Assembly (NCBI GenBank): GCA_035535035.1
Contig: DATLQW010000090.1
Location: forward strand, 1 to 7,495
Source: JASHVB01 sp035535035
Lineage (GTDB): Bacteria > Pseudomonadota > Alphaproteobacteria > Acetobacterales > Acetobacteraceae
Length of the DNA stretch: 7,495 bases
Direction: 5' to 3'
Shown: positions 1-5,344 of the stretch, in pieces
Position numbering within the stretch: position 1 is the stretch's first letter
How the letters are laid out: every line of letters begins with the position of its first letter
Translations under genes and position numbers: made by a program
The notes under the pieces: model-generated
Database searches by the model: none
Told to the model about the DNA's origin: nothing
What the model saw: only the letters and a program-made list of their open reading frames with translations

Positions 1-157
1 CGAACCATAGAACGACCCCGACGACGGCGACCACGTTCCAGACCAGCATGTTAATGAGCGTTCGGAGCATCATCCGCCCCTCCGGATCCGTCACGCCAAA
101 ATAGGAACAGACCGTGTTGCCCGGAAGGAGGAAGGCACGCGCGAGCAAATTTCCCAT
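1..157 (-). CDS. Small membrane protein, 5' part only (gene runs off the left edge)
   Basis: Reading leftward from an ATG at 157-155 gives 52 codons with no stop before the window ends. The product starts MGNLLARAFLLPGN. It has one cysteine in VCSYFGV (about residue 17), then a charged stretch (DPEGRMM), then a hydrophobic segment from about residue 35 (LINMLVWNVVAVVGVV) that looks like a membrane helix entering the truncated part. The start is supported by a GCAGG sequence about 8 bases upstream. It follows the peroxiredoxin gene on the same strand with a gap of about 110 bases that contains an AT-rich patch, so it may have its own promoter. I do not recognise the family; the protein probably has one or two membrane helices. 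The coherent hydrophobic pattern and good start make it more likely real than the overlapping alternative frames. Confidence 0.6.
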   Translation of the reverse strand, partial: MGNLLARAFLLPGNTVCSYFGVTDPEGRMMLRTLINMLVWNVVAVVGVVLWF

Positions 158-199
158 TACGGCACACCTGCGACAAGAATTTCGAGTACCGATAATGGG
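153..199 (-). repeat. Imperfect inverted repeat covering the start codon of the small membrane-protein gene
   Basis: CCCATTACGG (153-162) and CCGATAATGGG (189-199) are complementary apart from one bulged base, with a 26-base gap between them. On the minus-strand transcript the AUG (157-155) would sit inside the 3' arm, so a folded RNA would hide the start codon. It could instead be a protein-binding dyad. Which reading applies depends on where transcription starts, and this was not visible. Confidence 0.5.
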
Positions 200-210
200 A
201 CGTGCGAAGC

Positions 211-237
211 GTAATGCAATATCTAAAATACCAATTT
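211..237 (-). promoter_or_regulatory. AT-rich patch, possible promoter or operator for the small membrane-protein gene
   Basis: This stretch stands out as AT-rich in GC-rich surroundings and lies just upstream of the leftward gene that starts at 157. Read on the minus strand it begins AAATTGG and contains TATTTTAGATATTG. This resembles the AAATAGG boxes at 925 and 2516. I found no -35/-10 pair with good spacing, so its role as promoter rather than operator is uncertain. Confidence 0.3.
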
Positions 238-268
238 ATCTGACCCCCGCACAGGCGGCGGAGGGCGG

Positions 269-835
269 TCACCCGGTCTGTCGGCTGGCCAGCCACTCGA
301 TTAGCTGCACTGTGCTCCGATCCGGCGGGAAGATCGGATAGAACACCGTCTCGATCACGCCGTGCCGCACGACCAGGGTCTGGCGCCGGAGCAGTCGCGG
401 GCCACCTGCTGTGAACGTCGGCAGGCGCAGCGCCTCGGTCAGCTGGAAGCCGTCATCGCTGAGCAACTCGAAGGGCAGCAGCAGCCGCGTCGCTATTTCC
501 TGCAGCGCGGCAGGGGTCTGGGTGCCAATCCCGAACACGACGGCGCCGAGCGCGATCAGTGGTTGATGATGGTCGCGGAAGTCGCAGGCTTGCGCGGTGC
601 AGCCTCGCGCGCCGGGGATCCGGTCCCAGTCCGGCGGCGGCGGGTCGCCTGGCTGGCTCGCGCGCGGGAAGCAATAGAGTACGGTCCAGGCTGGCGTCGC
701 GCGACCGAGATCGACTGTGCCGCCGCCAGTTCCGGGCAGCGCCAGGGCGGGCATTCGCAGTCCGGGCAGATGGCGGCACGCGCCATCATCCGGCGGCACC
801 GACAGGTCGGGTGGGAGACGCAGTGGATCGGTCAT
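269..835 (-). CDS. Peroxiredoxin, PrxQ/BCP-like (AhpC/TSA family)
   Basis: A 188-residue thioredoxin-fold protein expected to reduce hydrogen peroxide and organic hydroperoxides in the cytoplasm with electrons from thioredoxin or glutaredoxin. The hydrophobic strand TVLYCFPR (51-58) leads to the active-site motif IPGARGCTAQACDFRDHH (73-90). C79 matches the peroxidatic cysteine. C84, five residues on, matches the resolving cysteine of the BCP/PrxQ class. The later block VFGIGTQT (100-107) and the C-terminal VIETVFYPIFPPDRS fit the fold. The usual Thr/Ser three residues before the peroxidatic Cys is Ala76 here, and a Pro-rich insertion (62-69) precedes the motif, so this is a divergent subgroup. 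The start at 835 is the first ATG; its ribosome site is weak. The gene faces away from the DUF2892 unit, and a promoter at 945-973 points into it. Confidence 0.85.
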   Translation of the reverse strand: MTDPLRLPPDLSVPPDDGACRHLPGLRMPALALPGTGGGTVDLGRATPAWTVLYCFPRASQPGDPPPPDWDRIPGARGCTAQACDFRDHHQPLIALGAVVFGIGTQTPAALQEIATRLLLPFELLSDDGFQLTEALRLPTFTAGGPRLLRRQTLVVRHGVIETVFYPIFPPDRSTVQLIEWLASRQTG

Positions 836-901
836 GCTTCGCCGCTTCGCTGTTGGGTCGGTCCGATTGTGACTGTGTGCGTCCGGCCCTGCCGAACGGA
901 C

Positions 902-929
902 TTGTTCCTACGGGGCCGCGGTCTAAATA
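902..929 (+). promoter_or_regulatory. Candidate sigma70-type promoter for the DUF2892/amidotransferase unit
   Basis: TTGTTC (902-907), a 16-base spacer and TAAATA (924-929) form a plausible promoter that would start near 936. It leaves a leader of about 190 bases before the DUF2892 gene. The bases just after the -10 form the left arm of the 929-962 dyad. The layout matches the promoter at 2492-2520, which has the same TAAATA followed by GG. Confidence 0.45.
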
Positions 930-962
930 GGCATCCTGTATACGCTTATACGGATCATGCCT
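929..962. promoter_or_regulatory. Nested dyad (candidate operator) between divergent promoters
   Basis: The outer arms AGGCAT (929-934) and ATGCCT (957-962) enclose ATCC/GGAT and the inner arms GTATA (938-942) and TATAC (947-951), with a 4-base centre. Inner and outer arms are offset by about a base, so one arm carries a bulge. The dyad abuts the -10 of the rightward promoter and contains the -10 of the leftward promoter. A bound regulator could therefore control the peroxiredoxin and DUF2892 units together. The regulator is not encoded in the window. Confidence 0.5.
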
Positions 963-973
963 GCCTGTGTCAC
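945..973 (-). promoter_or_regulatory. Candidate sigma70-type promoter for the peroxiredoxin gene
   Basis: On the minus strand GTGACA (973-968), exactly 17 bases and TATAAG (950-945) each match the consensus hexamers at 5 of 6 positions. Transcription would start near 938 and leave a leader of about 100 bases before the peroxiredoxin ATG at 835. This is the best -35/-10 pair I found in the window. Confidence 0.55.
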
Positions 974-1066
974 GCCCGGCGGGTCACAACGCCCGGACCG
1001 GCTTGGCACGCGGCGCCAGGTGGCCCGGCGTGGACGGGCGGGCCGCACGAGCCGGCATCGACCGTC

Positions 1067-1108
1067 CTTCGGCTTGGCCGCTCCACGCGCGGTGCGGCCA
1101 AGCCGAGG
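1067..1108 (+). repeat. Strong hairpin in the leader of the DUF2892 gene
   Basis: CGGCTTGGCCGC (1070-1081) is perfectly complementary to GCGGCCAAGCCG (1094-1105). The stem extends outward by a T-A pair, a U-G wobble in RNA and a C-G pair, and two more pairs are possible inside the 12-base loop. It ends only a few bases before the ribosome site GGGGAGA (1114-1120). There is no T run after it, so it is not a standard intrinsic terminator. Attenuation, RNA stabilisation, translational control or a dispersed palindrome (REP-like) are all possible. Confidence 0.6.
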
Positions 1109-1126
1109 CAATCGGGGAGAATGGCT

Positions 1127-1321
1127 ATGGGCTACAATGTCGGTGGCGCGGATCGGATTCTTCGCATCGTTGTCGGTCTGGCGCTGGTGATCCTGGCCGC
1201 GACCCACACGATCGGGATCTGGGGCTGGATCGGTGTGGTGCCGCTGGCCACCGGGCTGCTTGGCCGGTGCCCGGCGTACACTTTGTTCGGGATCAAAACC
1301 TGCAAATCAGCGGAGGTCTGA
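1127..1321 (+). CDS. DUF2892 (YgaP-like) small inner-membrane protein
   Basis: A 64-residue protein with the family pattern: N-terminal MGYNVGGADRILRIVVG, two membrane helices (about 10-30 and 32-50), and the closing signature GRCPAYTLFGIKTC with cysteines at about 48 and 59. DUF2892 is the membrane part of YgaP-type rhodaneses. Stand-alone copies often lie near sulfur-transfer, sulfide-detoxification or thiol-stress genes; their biochemical role is not settled. I chose the ATG at 1127 over the one at 1121 because GGGGAGA ends at 1120, touching the first ATG and well spaced from the second. The open frame continues far upstream, but that part is leader and carries the hairpin. It probably shares a transcript with the broken amidotransferase gene downstream. 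Confidence 0.8.
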   Translation: MGYNVGGADRILRIVVGLALVILAATHTIGIWGWIGVVPLATGLLGRCPAYTLFGIKTCKSAEV

Positions 1322-1418
1322 CATGCGGCTCTACGGCGTCGGGCCAGAGCCAAACCCCAAGGCGCCGCGGGATGGATCGGTCGAGCCCCGCCGCTGAACA
1401 CCCCGAGGGCAGCCGGCA

Positions 1419-2119
1419 TTGAAAACCGCCGTCGCCATCCGCCACGTCCATTTCGAGGATCTCGGCAGCTTTGCCGCGCCGATCGAGGCTGCTGGCTACA
1501 AGGTCCGCTATCTCGATCCCGGCATCGACGAGCTGCGACCACAGGACGTCGAGGCGGCCGACCTCCTGGTGGTCCTGGGAGGTCGGGTTGGCGCCTATGA
1601 GGGTCACCTCTACCCGATCCTGGACAAGGAACTCGAGCTTCTGTAGGGCCGACTCGCGACGGGCGCACCGACGCTCGGCATCTGCCTGGGCGCGCAGCTC
1701 ATGGCCCGTGCCCTTGGCGCGCGCGTCGCTCCGGGTTCGGCGAAGGAGATCGGCTGGGCGCCGGTGACCTGACCAACGCCGGCCGGGATGGGCCGCTGCG
1801 CCACCTGGAGAGTGTCCACGTGCTGCACTGGCACGGCGATGCCTTCGACTTGCCGCCCGGCGCGGAATGCCTCGCGTCCACCGCACCCTGTTCCAATCAG
1901 GCATTTGCCCTCGGTCGGACGGCGCTCGGCTTCCAATTCCACCCTGAGGCGGATGGGCGCGGGTTTGAGCGATGGCTGGTCGGACACGCCGTGGAGCTTG
2001 CCCACGTGCCAGGCCTTTCCGTCACGATGCTTCGCGCTGACGCACAACGTGTGGGTGCGGCGGCAGGCACGGCTGGACGGCGTTGCATCGCCGCGTGGCT
2101 GGACGGCCTCACGTCCTGA
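1419..2119 (+). pseudogene. Class I glutamine amidotransferase, broken by a stop and a frameshift
   Basis: Read through its lesions this is about 233 residues, the usual length of a stand-alone GuaA-type glutamine amidotransferase domain (COG0518 type). It would hydrolyse glutamine and pass ammonia to an acceptor. The N-terminal part (AVAIRHVHFEDLG, then DLLVVLGGRVGAYE) ends at TAG 1644-1646. The same frame resumes with GAPTLGICLGAQLMARALG, which holds the nucleophile Cys (codon 1683-1685), and ends at TGA 1770-1772. One missing base near 1769 restores the reading in the next frame: TNAGRDGPLRHLES, LHWHGDAFDLP, then FQFHPEADGRGFERW with the catalytic His (1940-1942) and Glu (1946-1948). The TAG would be a glutamine codon by a single C-to-T change. 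The start is a TTG, which could itself be a damaged ATG. All catalytic residues survive, so the damage is recent or is a sequencing error. Confidence 0.85.
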
Positions 2120-2491
2120 ACAGAGGAGAAGCCTCTCAGTTTCCGACCCGGCCCCGGGCATACCCCCGACCGCCTCCGTCCCAGCCAGAGACGGCCAGAG
2201 CGGGTGAATGCAAGCCCGTTGCAGACAGCCCGCGCCAGGGATGAGGCAACATGATCTCGAAAATGCGGCGGCGGGACCAGCCCGGCTCGATGAGGCTCGC
2301 GCGTGCTTGCCCCGCCGCCGACGGGCACACACCGGCCGCTACAACCTATCCGCTGTTACAGCGACCGTCTTCAACTGGCGGTTCGCAAATCCGCGCGTGC
2401 GGCGGTGCGAGCTTGCCGGGCTGACGGGCGCGTCGGGGCAATCGAGACGAGGACATCAGCAGGAAGGGGGAGCTTGGGCATCGAACAGCAC
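2120..2491. other. Stretch without a recognisable gene
   Basis: No frame on either strand gives a product resembling a known family, and no frame starts with a convincing ribosome site. A small hairpin, AGAGG and CCTCT (2122-2136), follows the broken amidotransferase gene directly but lacks a T run. A short near-perfect palindrome, CGCTGTTACAGCG, lies at 2351-2363. The rest looks like leader or decayed sequence upstream of the promoter at 2492. Confidence 0.5.
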
Positions 2492-2520
2492 TTGCCAACC
2501 GGGTGCACCGAGCATAAATA
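2492..2520 (+). promoter_or_regulatory. Candidate sigma70-type promoter of the large operon
   Basis: TTGCCA (2492-2497), exactly 17 bases and TAAATA (2515-2520) make a good promoter. The start would be near 2527, giving a leader of about 120 bases to the ATG at 2646. The -10 box overlaps the left arm of a perfect inverted repeat. Confidence 0.6.
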
Positions 2521-2539
2521 GGTAATATGAATACCTATT
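2517..2539. promoter_or_regulatory. Perfect inverted repeat overlapping the -10 box (candidate repressor operator)
   Basis: AATAGGTA (2517-2524), a 7-base spacer and TACCTATT (2532-2539) form a perfect 8-bp dyad. It is AT-rich in very GC-rich DNA and covers the -10 and the expected transcription start, as expected for a repressor site. AT-rich dyads over the -10 are typical of ArsR-family (for example BigR/SqrR persulfide sensors) and some Rrf2-family repressors; assigning one here is inference. The half-site resembles the boxes near 925 and, less well, near 237. Confidence 0.65.
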
Positions 2540-2645
2540 ATGACGCCCGCGGCCACGGAGGGCCCGCTTGCCTGCCGCGCTCCCTTGGAGCGAACCGCGG
2601 GGACGAAGGTTGTCGGCACCTGGCACAGCACAGGAGAGAGGTTGC

Positions 2646-4028
2646 ATGAGCGCTACCAGCGATCGCCTGTCGCGCTGGACCCCGGCGATGTTCGCTTGCG
2701 CGCTGGTCAATCTCGTTCTTGGCTTGTTGCTGGCGGTGCTCGGCCTTGGCTGGCCGGCGGCGCCGGCGGGGGTGCCGGTCAGCCTGGCGATGGTGCACCT
2801 GCTGACCATCGGCTGGCTTACTCTGCTGATGTTCGGCGCGTTGTTCCAGTTCGTGCCGGTGATCACAAGCCGCAAGCTGCCCAGTCAGACGCTGCCGTTG
2901 GTCACCCTGATCGGGGTTGAAGGCGGCCTGGCGCTGATGGTCGGCGGGTTCTGCGCGCTCGGCCGCAGCGCCTGGGCGGGGCCGTTGCTGCCGATGGGCG
3001 GCGGCGTGGTGATCGCCGCGCTGGTGGTGGGCGGCGCCACCTTGCTCGTGCCGCTGGCGACGAAGCGACCCATGGCGCTCAGCGCGCGGTTCGTCCTCGC
3101 CGGCCTCGCTTTCCTGCTGCTGACCGTCCTGCTCGGGCTTAGCTTCGCGCTTGCCCTGACGGTGCCGGCCACCGGCCTCGTGTTGGCGCCGCTGCTCGCG
3201 GACGGCGTGGCCTATCATGCCCTCGCCGGGTTCGGCGGCTGGTTCACCCTGACCGCGATCGGCGTCTCCTACGAATTGCTGCCGATGTTCATGTTGGCTC
3301 CGCATGAGCGCGGCGCGATCGGAGCGGCGGTGCTGTGGATTGGGGCCGGCGGCTTCCTTGCCGCGTTCGCCGCCGGCCTGGCAGCGGCCATCTGGCCCGC
3401 CGGCTGGATCGCGGGTCTGGAGCAGGTGGGGCGGCTCGCCATCGTGCTTGCGCTCGGGCTCTACCTCGCCGACGTCGTGCGGATGTACCGCGGCCGACGG
3501 CGGCGGCAGATCGAACTGCATAACCGCGCGGCGATCGGCGCTTTCATCGCCCTCGGTCTCGCCGTGCTGCTGGCCATCGGCGCGGTCGCCACGGACCGGT
3601 TGGCCGACCTGGCACCGAGCCTCGTGCTGCTGCTCCTGCTCGGCTGGCTGAGCGGGCTCGGCCTGACCCAGCTCTACAAGGTCGTTGCGTTTCTGTCGTG
3701 GCTGTCCCGCTTTGGCGGCCAGCTCGGCCGCGGTCCCGTGCCGCGGGTGCAGGACCTGGTGAGCGAACCGGGCGCGGCTGGCTTTTTCATCCTCTACTTC
3801 GCCGCGGTCGCGGTCGCCGCCGGCGCCGCCGCGTTCGACCTCGTTGACGTGATCCGCGCTGCGCTCGCGCTTGCCCTCCTCGCGGTCCTCCTACTGGCGC
3901 GGGAATACGCCCGCGCCTGGCGTGCGGTCTATGCGCGCGAGCGGCTGGGTCGGCCGCTTCCCGTTCCCCCACCATTCCTTGCCCGGAAGGAGCCCGCCCA
4001 TGACCCAAGCCACTCCCGTCACGCTTGA
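2646..4028 (+). CDS. 12-TM membrane protein, heme-copper oxidase subunit I-like / NnrS-like
   Basis: A 460-residue, very hydrophobic protein with about 12 predicted membrane helices. Helix 2 carries VHLLTIGWLTLLMFGALFQF (50-69), and a later helix carries AYHALAGFGGWFTLTAIG (189-206) followed by ELLPMFMLAPHERG. The histidines at 51, 191 and 220 in helix-like contexts recall heme-binding helices of heme-copper oxidase subunit I and of NnrS-type proteins. The block LTQLYKVVAFLSWLSRFG (340-357) also fits this group. It lacks the WHxHEM motif I associate with classical NnrS, so the exact family is uncertain. A role in nitric oxide or oxygen/heme handling at the inner membrane is inferred from resemblance and neighbours. 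The ATG at 2646 is preceded by AGGAGAG (2632-2638); the upstream extension of the frame lacks coding character. The stop lies 29 bases inside the next gene. Confidence 0.7.
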   Translation: MSATSDRLSRWTPAMFACALVNLVLGLLLAVLGLGWPAAPAGVPVSLAMVHLLTIGWLTLLMFGALFQFVPVITSRKLPSQTLPLVTLIGVEGGLALMVGGFCALGRSAWAGPLLPMGGGVVIAALVVGGATLLVPLATKRPMALSARFVLAGLAFLLLTVLLGLSFALALTVPATGLVLAPLLADGVAYHALAGFGGWFTLTAIGVSYELLPMFMLAPHERGAIGAAVLWIGAGGFLAAFAAGLAAAIWPAGWIAGLEQVGRLAIVLALGLYLADVVRMYRGRRRRQIELHNRAAIGAFIALGLAVLLAIGAVATDRLADLAPSLVLLLLLGWLSGLGLTQLYKVVAFLSWLSRFGGQLGRGPVPRVQDLVSEPGAAGFFILYFAAVAVAAGAAAFDLVDVIRAALALALLAVLLLAREYARAWRAVYARERLGRPLPVPPPFLARKEPAHDPSHSRHA

Positions 4029-4524
4029 CGTGCGCTCCGAGCTGCGTGCCGGAGGCGAGCCGTTCCCCCGCATCATGCAGGCGGTCACGAGTCTGGAACC
4101 CGGCCAGGCCCTTCGCCTGCTGGCGACATTCGAGCCGATCCCACTCTATGCGGTACTCGGCCGCAAGGGTCTGGCGCACCGCGCGATCCATCACGGTGAG
4201 GGCGACTGGGAGATCCTGTTTACCCCGGGCGCCGCGGCTACGACCGCGCCGCGCCAGCCGCGGCCGGCGCCAGGCAGCCATGCCGGCGATGGCGCCGGCT
4301 GGCCGGAGCCGACACAGAGCCTTGACAACCGCGGGTTGCAGCCGCCCGAACCGATGGTGCGCATCCTCTCCGCGCTGGAACAACTGGCCGCGGGCGAGGT
4401 GATCGAGGCGTGGAATGACCGCGAGCCGCTGCTGCTCTATCCCGAGCTCGAAGCGCGCGGCGCGGCGATTCAGGTGAGCCAGGAGGCCTCTGGCGTCCGG
4501 CTGCTGATCCGGCGCGGGGCCTGA
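4000..4524 (+). CDS. Tandem DUF2249 protein
   Basis: A 174-residue soluble protein with two DUF2249 units. The first spans about 8-75 (LDVRSELRAGGEPFPRIMQA, then LEPGQALRLLATFEPIPLY). The second spans about 108-172 (LDNRGLQPPEPMVRILSALE, then LAAGEVIEAWNDREPLLLY). They are joined by a Pro/Ala/Gly-rich linker (76-107). DUF2249 has a SirA/TusA-like fold and often lies beside or fused to hemerythrin-like domains in NO and denitrification clusters; its activity is not established. The usual DHDPxPL block is changed in both units (FEPIPL and DREPLL), unlike the single-domain protein at 5090, which keeps it. The start at 4000 has a strong GGAAGGAG site (3985-3992) and overlaps the membrane-protein gene, so the two are probably translationally coupled. 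Confidence 0.8.
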   Translation: MTQATPVTLDVRSELRAGGEPFPRIMQAVTSLEPGQALRLLATFEPIPLYAVLGRKGLAHRAIHHGEGDWEILFTPGAAATTAPRQPRPAPGSHAGDGAGWPEPTQSLDNRGLQPPEPMVRILSALEQLAAGEVIEAWNDREPLLLYPELEARGAAIQVSQEASGVRLLIRRGA

Positions 4525-4528
4525 ACCG

Positions 4529-4858
4529 ATGGAACAATCTGCTTCGCCGCTTACCGATGCGTCGCTGCGCGAGGCGCTGTGCGACGTGATCGACCCCGAA
4601 CTCGGCTACAACATTGTCGATCTCGGCCTGGTGTACGACATCGGCATCGAGGGCAGCCTAGTCGATGTGACCATGACGATGACCACACAGGGCTGTCCGG
4701 CGCAGGACTATATTGTCGAGGGCGTGGAGCATCGTCTGGCCGAGGTGGTTGGCGTCACCGGCGTGTTCGTCACCGTGGTGTGGAGCCCCGCCTGGTCGCC
4801 GCGTCGAATGTCGCCGGAGGCGAAGGCACATTTCCGCATCCGCGAGGACTCGGAATGA
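4529..4858 (+). CDS. MIP18/DUF59 family Fe-S cluster assembly protein (SufT/PaaD-like)
   Basis: A 109-residue protein with the family blocks in order: VIDPELGYNIVDLGLVYDI (20-38) with the DPE motif, VDVTMTMTTQGCPAQD (45-60) with the conserved Cys56, and the C-terminal VVWSPAWSPRRMSPEAK (83-99). Such proteins help build or deliver Fe-S clusters to target enzymes in the cytoplasm. The start is 4 bases after the previous stop, with only a weak ribosome site, so it is probably coupled. Here it may serve the ferredoxin/reductase partners or another Fe-S protein of the same pathway. The specific client is unknown. Confidence 0.88.
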   Translation: MEQSASPLTDASLREALCDVIDPELGYNIVDLGLVYDIGIEGSLVDVTMTMTTQGCPAQDYIVEGVEHRLAEVVGVTGVFVTVVWSPAWSPRRMSPEAKAHFRIREDSE

Positions 4859-5097
4859 CCGCACCCGACACTGTCGCGGATCAGATCGGCGACCTCAATC
4901 GTCTGCTGGTTCCGGCGTTGCTCGCCCTCGCCCGCGCCGGCGCCGCCGACGAAGCGTGCCGCATTGCGGCGCGCGGCTGGTCCTTGCTGCGTCACCACCA
5001 TGCACGGGAAGCGGAACGGCTGACCGCGACGCTGCACACCCTGACCCGTGAGGTCAGGCTCGATCCCCCCAACCAAGGAGACACAGGTCATGGCTGA
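4855..5097 (+). CDS. Small helical protein of unknown function
   Basis: An 80-residue, mostly alpha-helical protein that I cannot assign to a named family. It starts MTAPDTVADQIGDLNRLLVP, has an Ala-rich helix with one cysteine (ALARAGAADEACRIAARG), then a His-rich run LLRHHHAREAERL (44-56) that could bind metal, and a polar tail. The ATG overlaps the DUF59 stop as ATGA, with GAGGA (4844-4848) six bases upstream. Its 3' end overlaps the next DUF2249 gene by 8 bases. This tight packing supports it as a real gene and a working part of the operon. Confidence 0.7.
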   Translation: MTAPDTVADQIGDLNRLLVPALLALARAGAADEACRIAARGWSLLRHHHAREAERLTATLHTLTREVRLDPPNQGDTGHG

Positions 5098-5344
5098 CTC
5101 AAGCATTCTGGACGTGCGCACGCTGGTGCCGGCGGAGCGGCACAGGCAGATCTTCGCCACCTATGAGGCGCTGGCACCCGGCGCAAAGTTCGAGCTGGTG
5201 AACGACCATGATCCGAAGCCGCTCTACTATCAGTTCGACGCCGAGCATCACGGCGAGTTTACCTGGCGCTACCTGGAGCAGGGGCCGGAGGTCTGGCGCG
5301 TGGAGATCGGACGTGTCGGCTCCACATCGAGAGGAGCGCGATGA
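5090..5344 (+). CDS. Single-domain DUF2249 protein
   Basis: An 84-residue protein that is almost entirely one DUF2249 domain: ILDVRTLVPAERHRQIFATY, then LAPGAKFELVNDHDPKPLYY with the hallmark DHDPKPL block (39-45), then GEFTWRYLEQGPEVWRVEIG. It is close to the family consensus, in contrast to the divergent tandem copy upstream. The start at 5090 is fixed by AAGGAG (5075-5080) nine bases upstream and lies inside the end of the previous gene. The stop overlaps the ATG of the ferredoxin remnant as ATGA. The function is unknown; a sulfur- or redox-related role is inferred from fold and neighbours. Confidence 0.85.
   Translation: MADSSILDVRTLVPAERHRQIFATYEALAPGAKFELVNDHDPKPLYYQFDAEHHGEFTWRYLEQGPEVWRVEIGRVGSTSRGAR

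Noticed and set aside
362..1126. Long upstream extension of the DUF2892 frame (about 255 codons)
   Set aside because: It runs antisense through the peroxiredoxin gene and through the divergent promoter region and leader hairpin, with low-complexity Arg/Gly/Ala-rich translation. The family match starts only at 1127.
1323..1397. 24-codon ORF starting right after the DUF2892 stop (MRLYGVGPEP...)
   Set aside because: It is short, lacks a ribosome site of its own, and resembles nothing known; it could be a remnant or spacer, but I cannot support a gene.
1644..1646. Programmed amber readthrough or pyrrolysine in the amidotransferase
   Set aside because: A second, independent lesion (frameshift near 1769) follows, and no recoding signal or pyrrolysine machinery is visible, so simple gene damage or sequence error is more likely.
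2122..2136. AGAGG/CCTCT hairpin as a terminator after the amidotransferase
   Set aside because: A five-base stem with no T run is too weak to call a terminator.
2351..2363. Short palindrome CGCTGTTACAGCG as an operator
   Set aside because: Only 6-bp arms around one base, not placed at a promoter I could find, and not repeated elsewhere in the window.
2538..3521. 327-codon ORF on the minus strand opposite the membrane-protein gene
   Set aside because: Its translation is dominated by Gln, Arg, Ala and His, typical of the antisense of GC-rich Leu/Ala codons, and the opposite strand has a clear membrane-protein gene.
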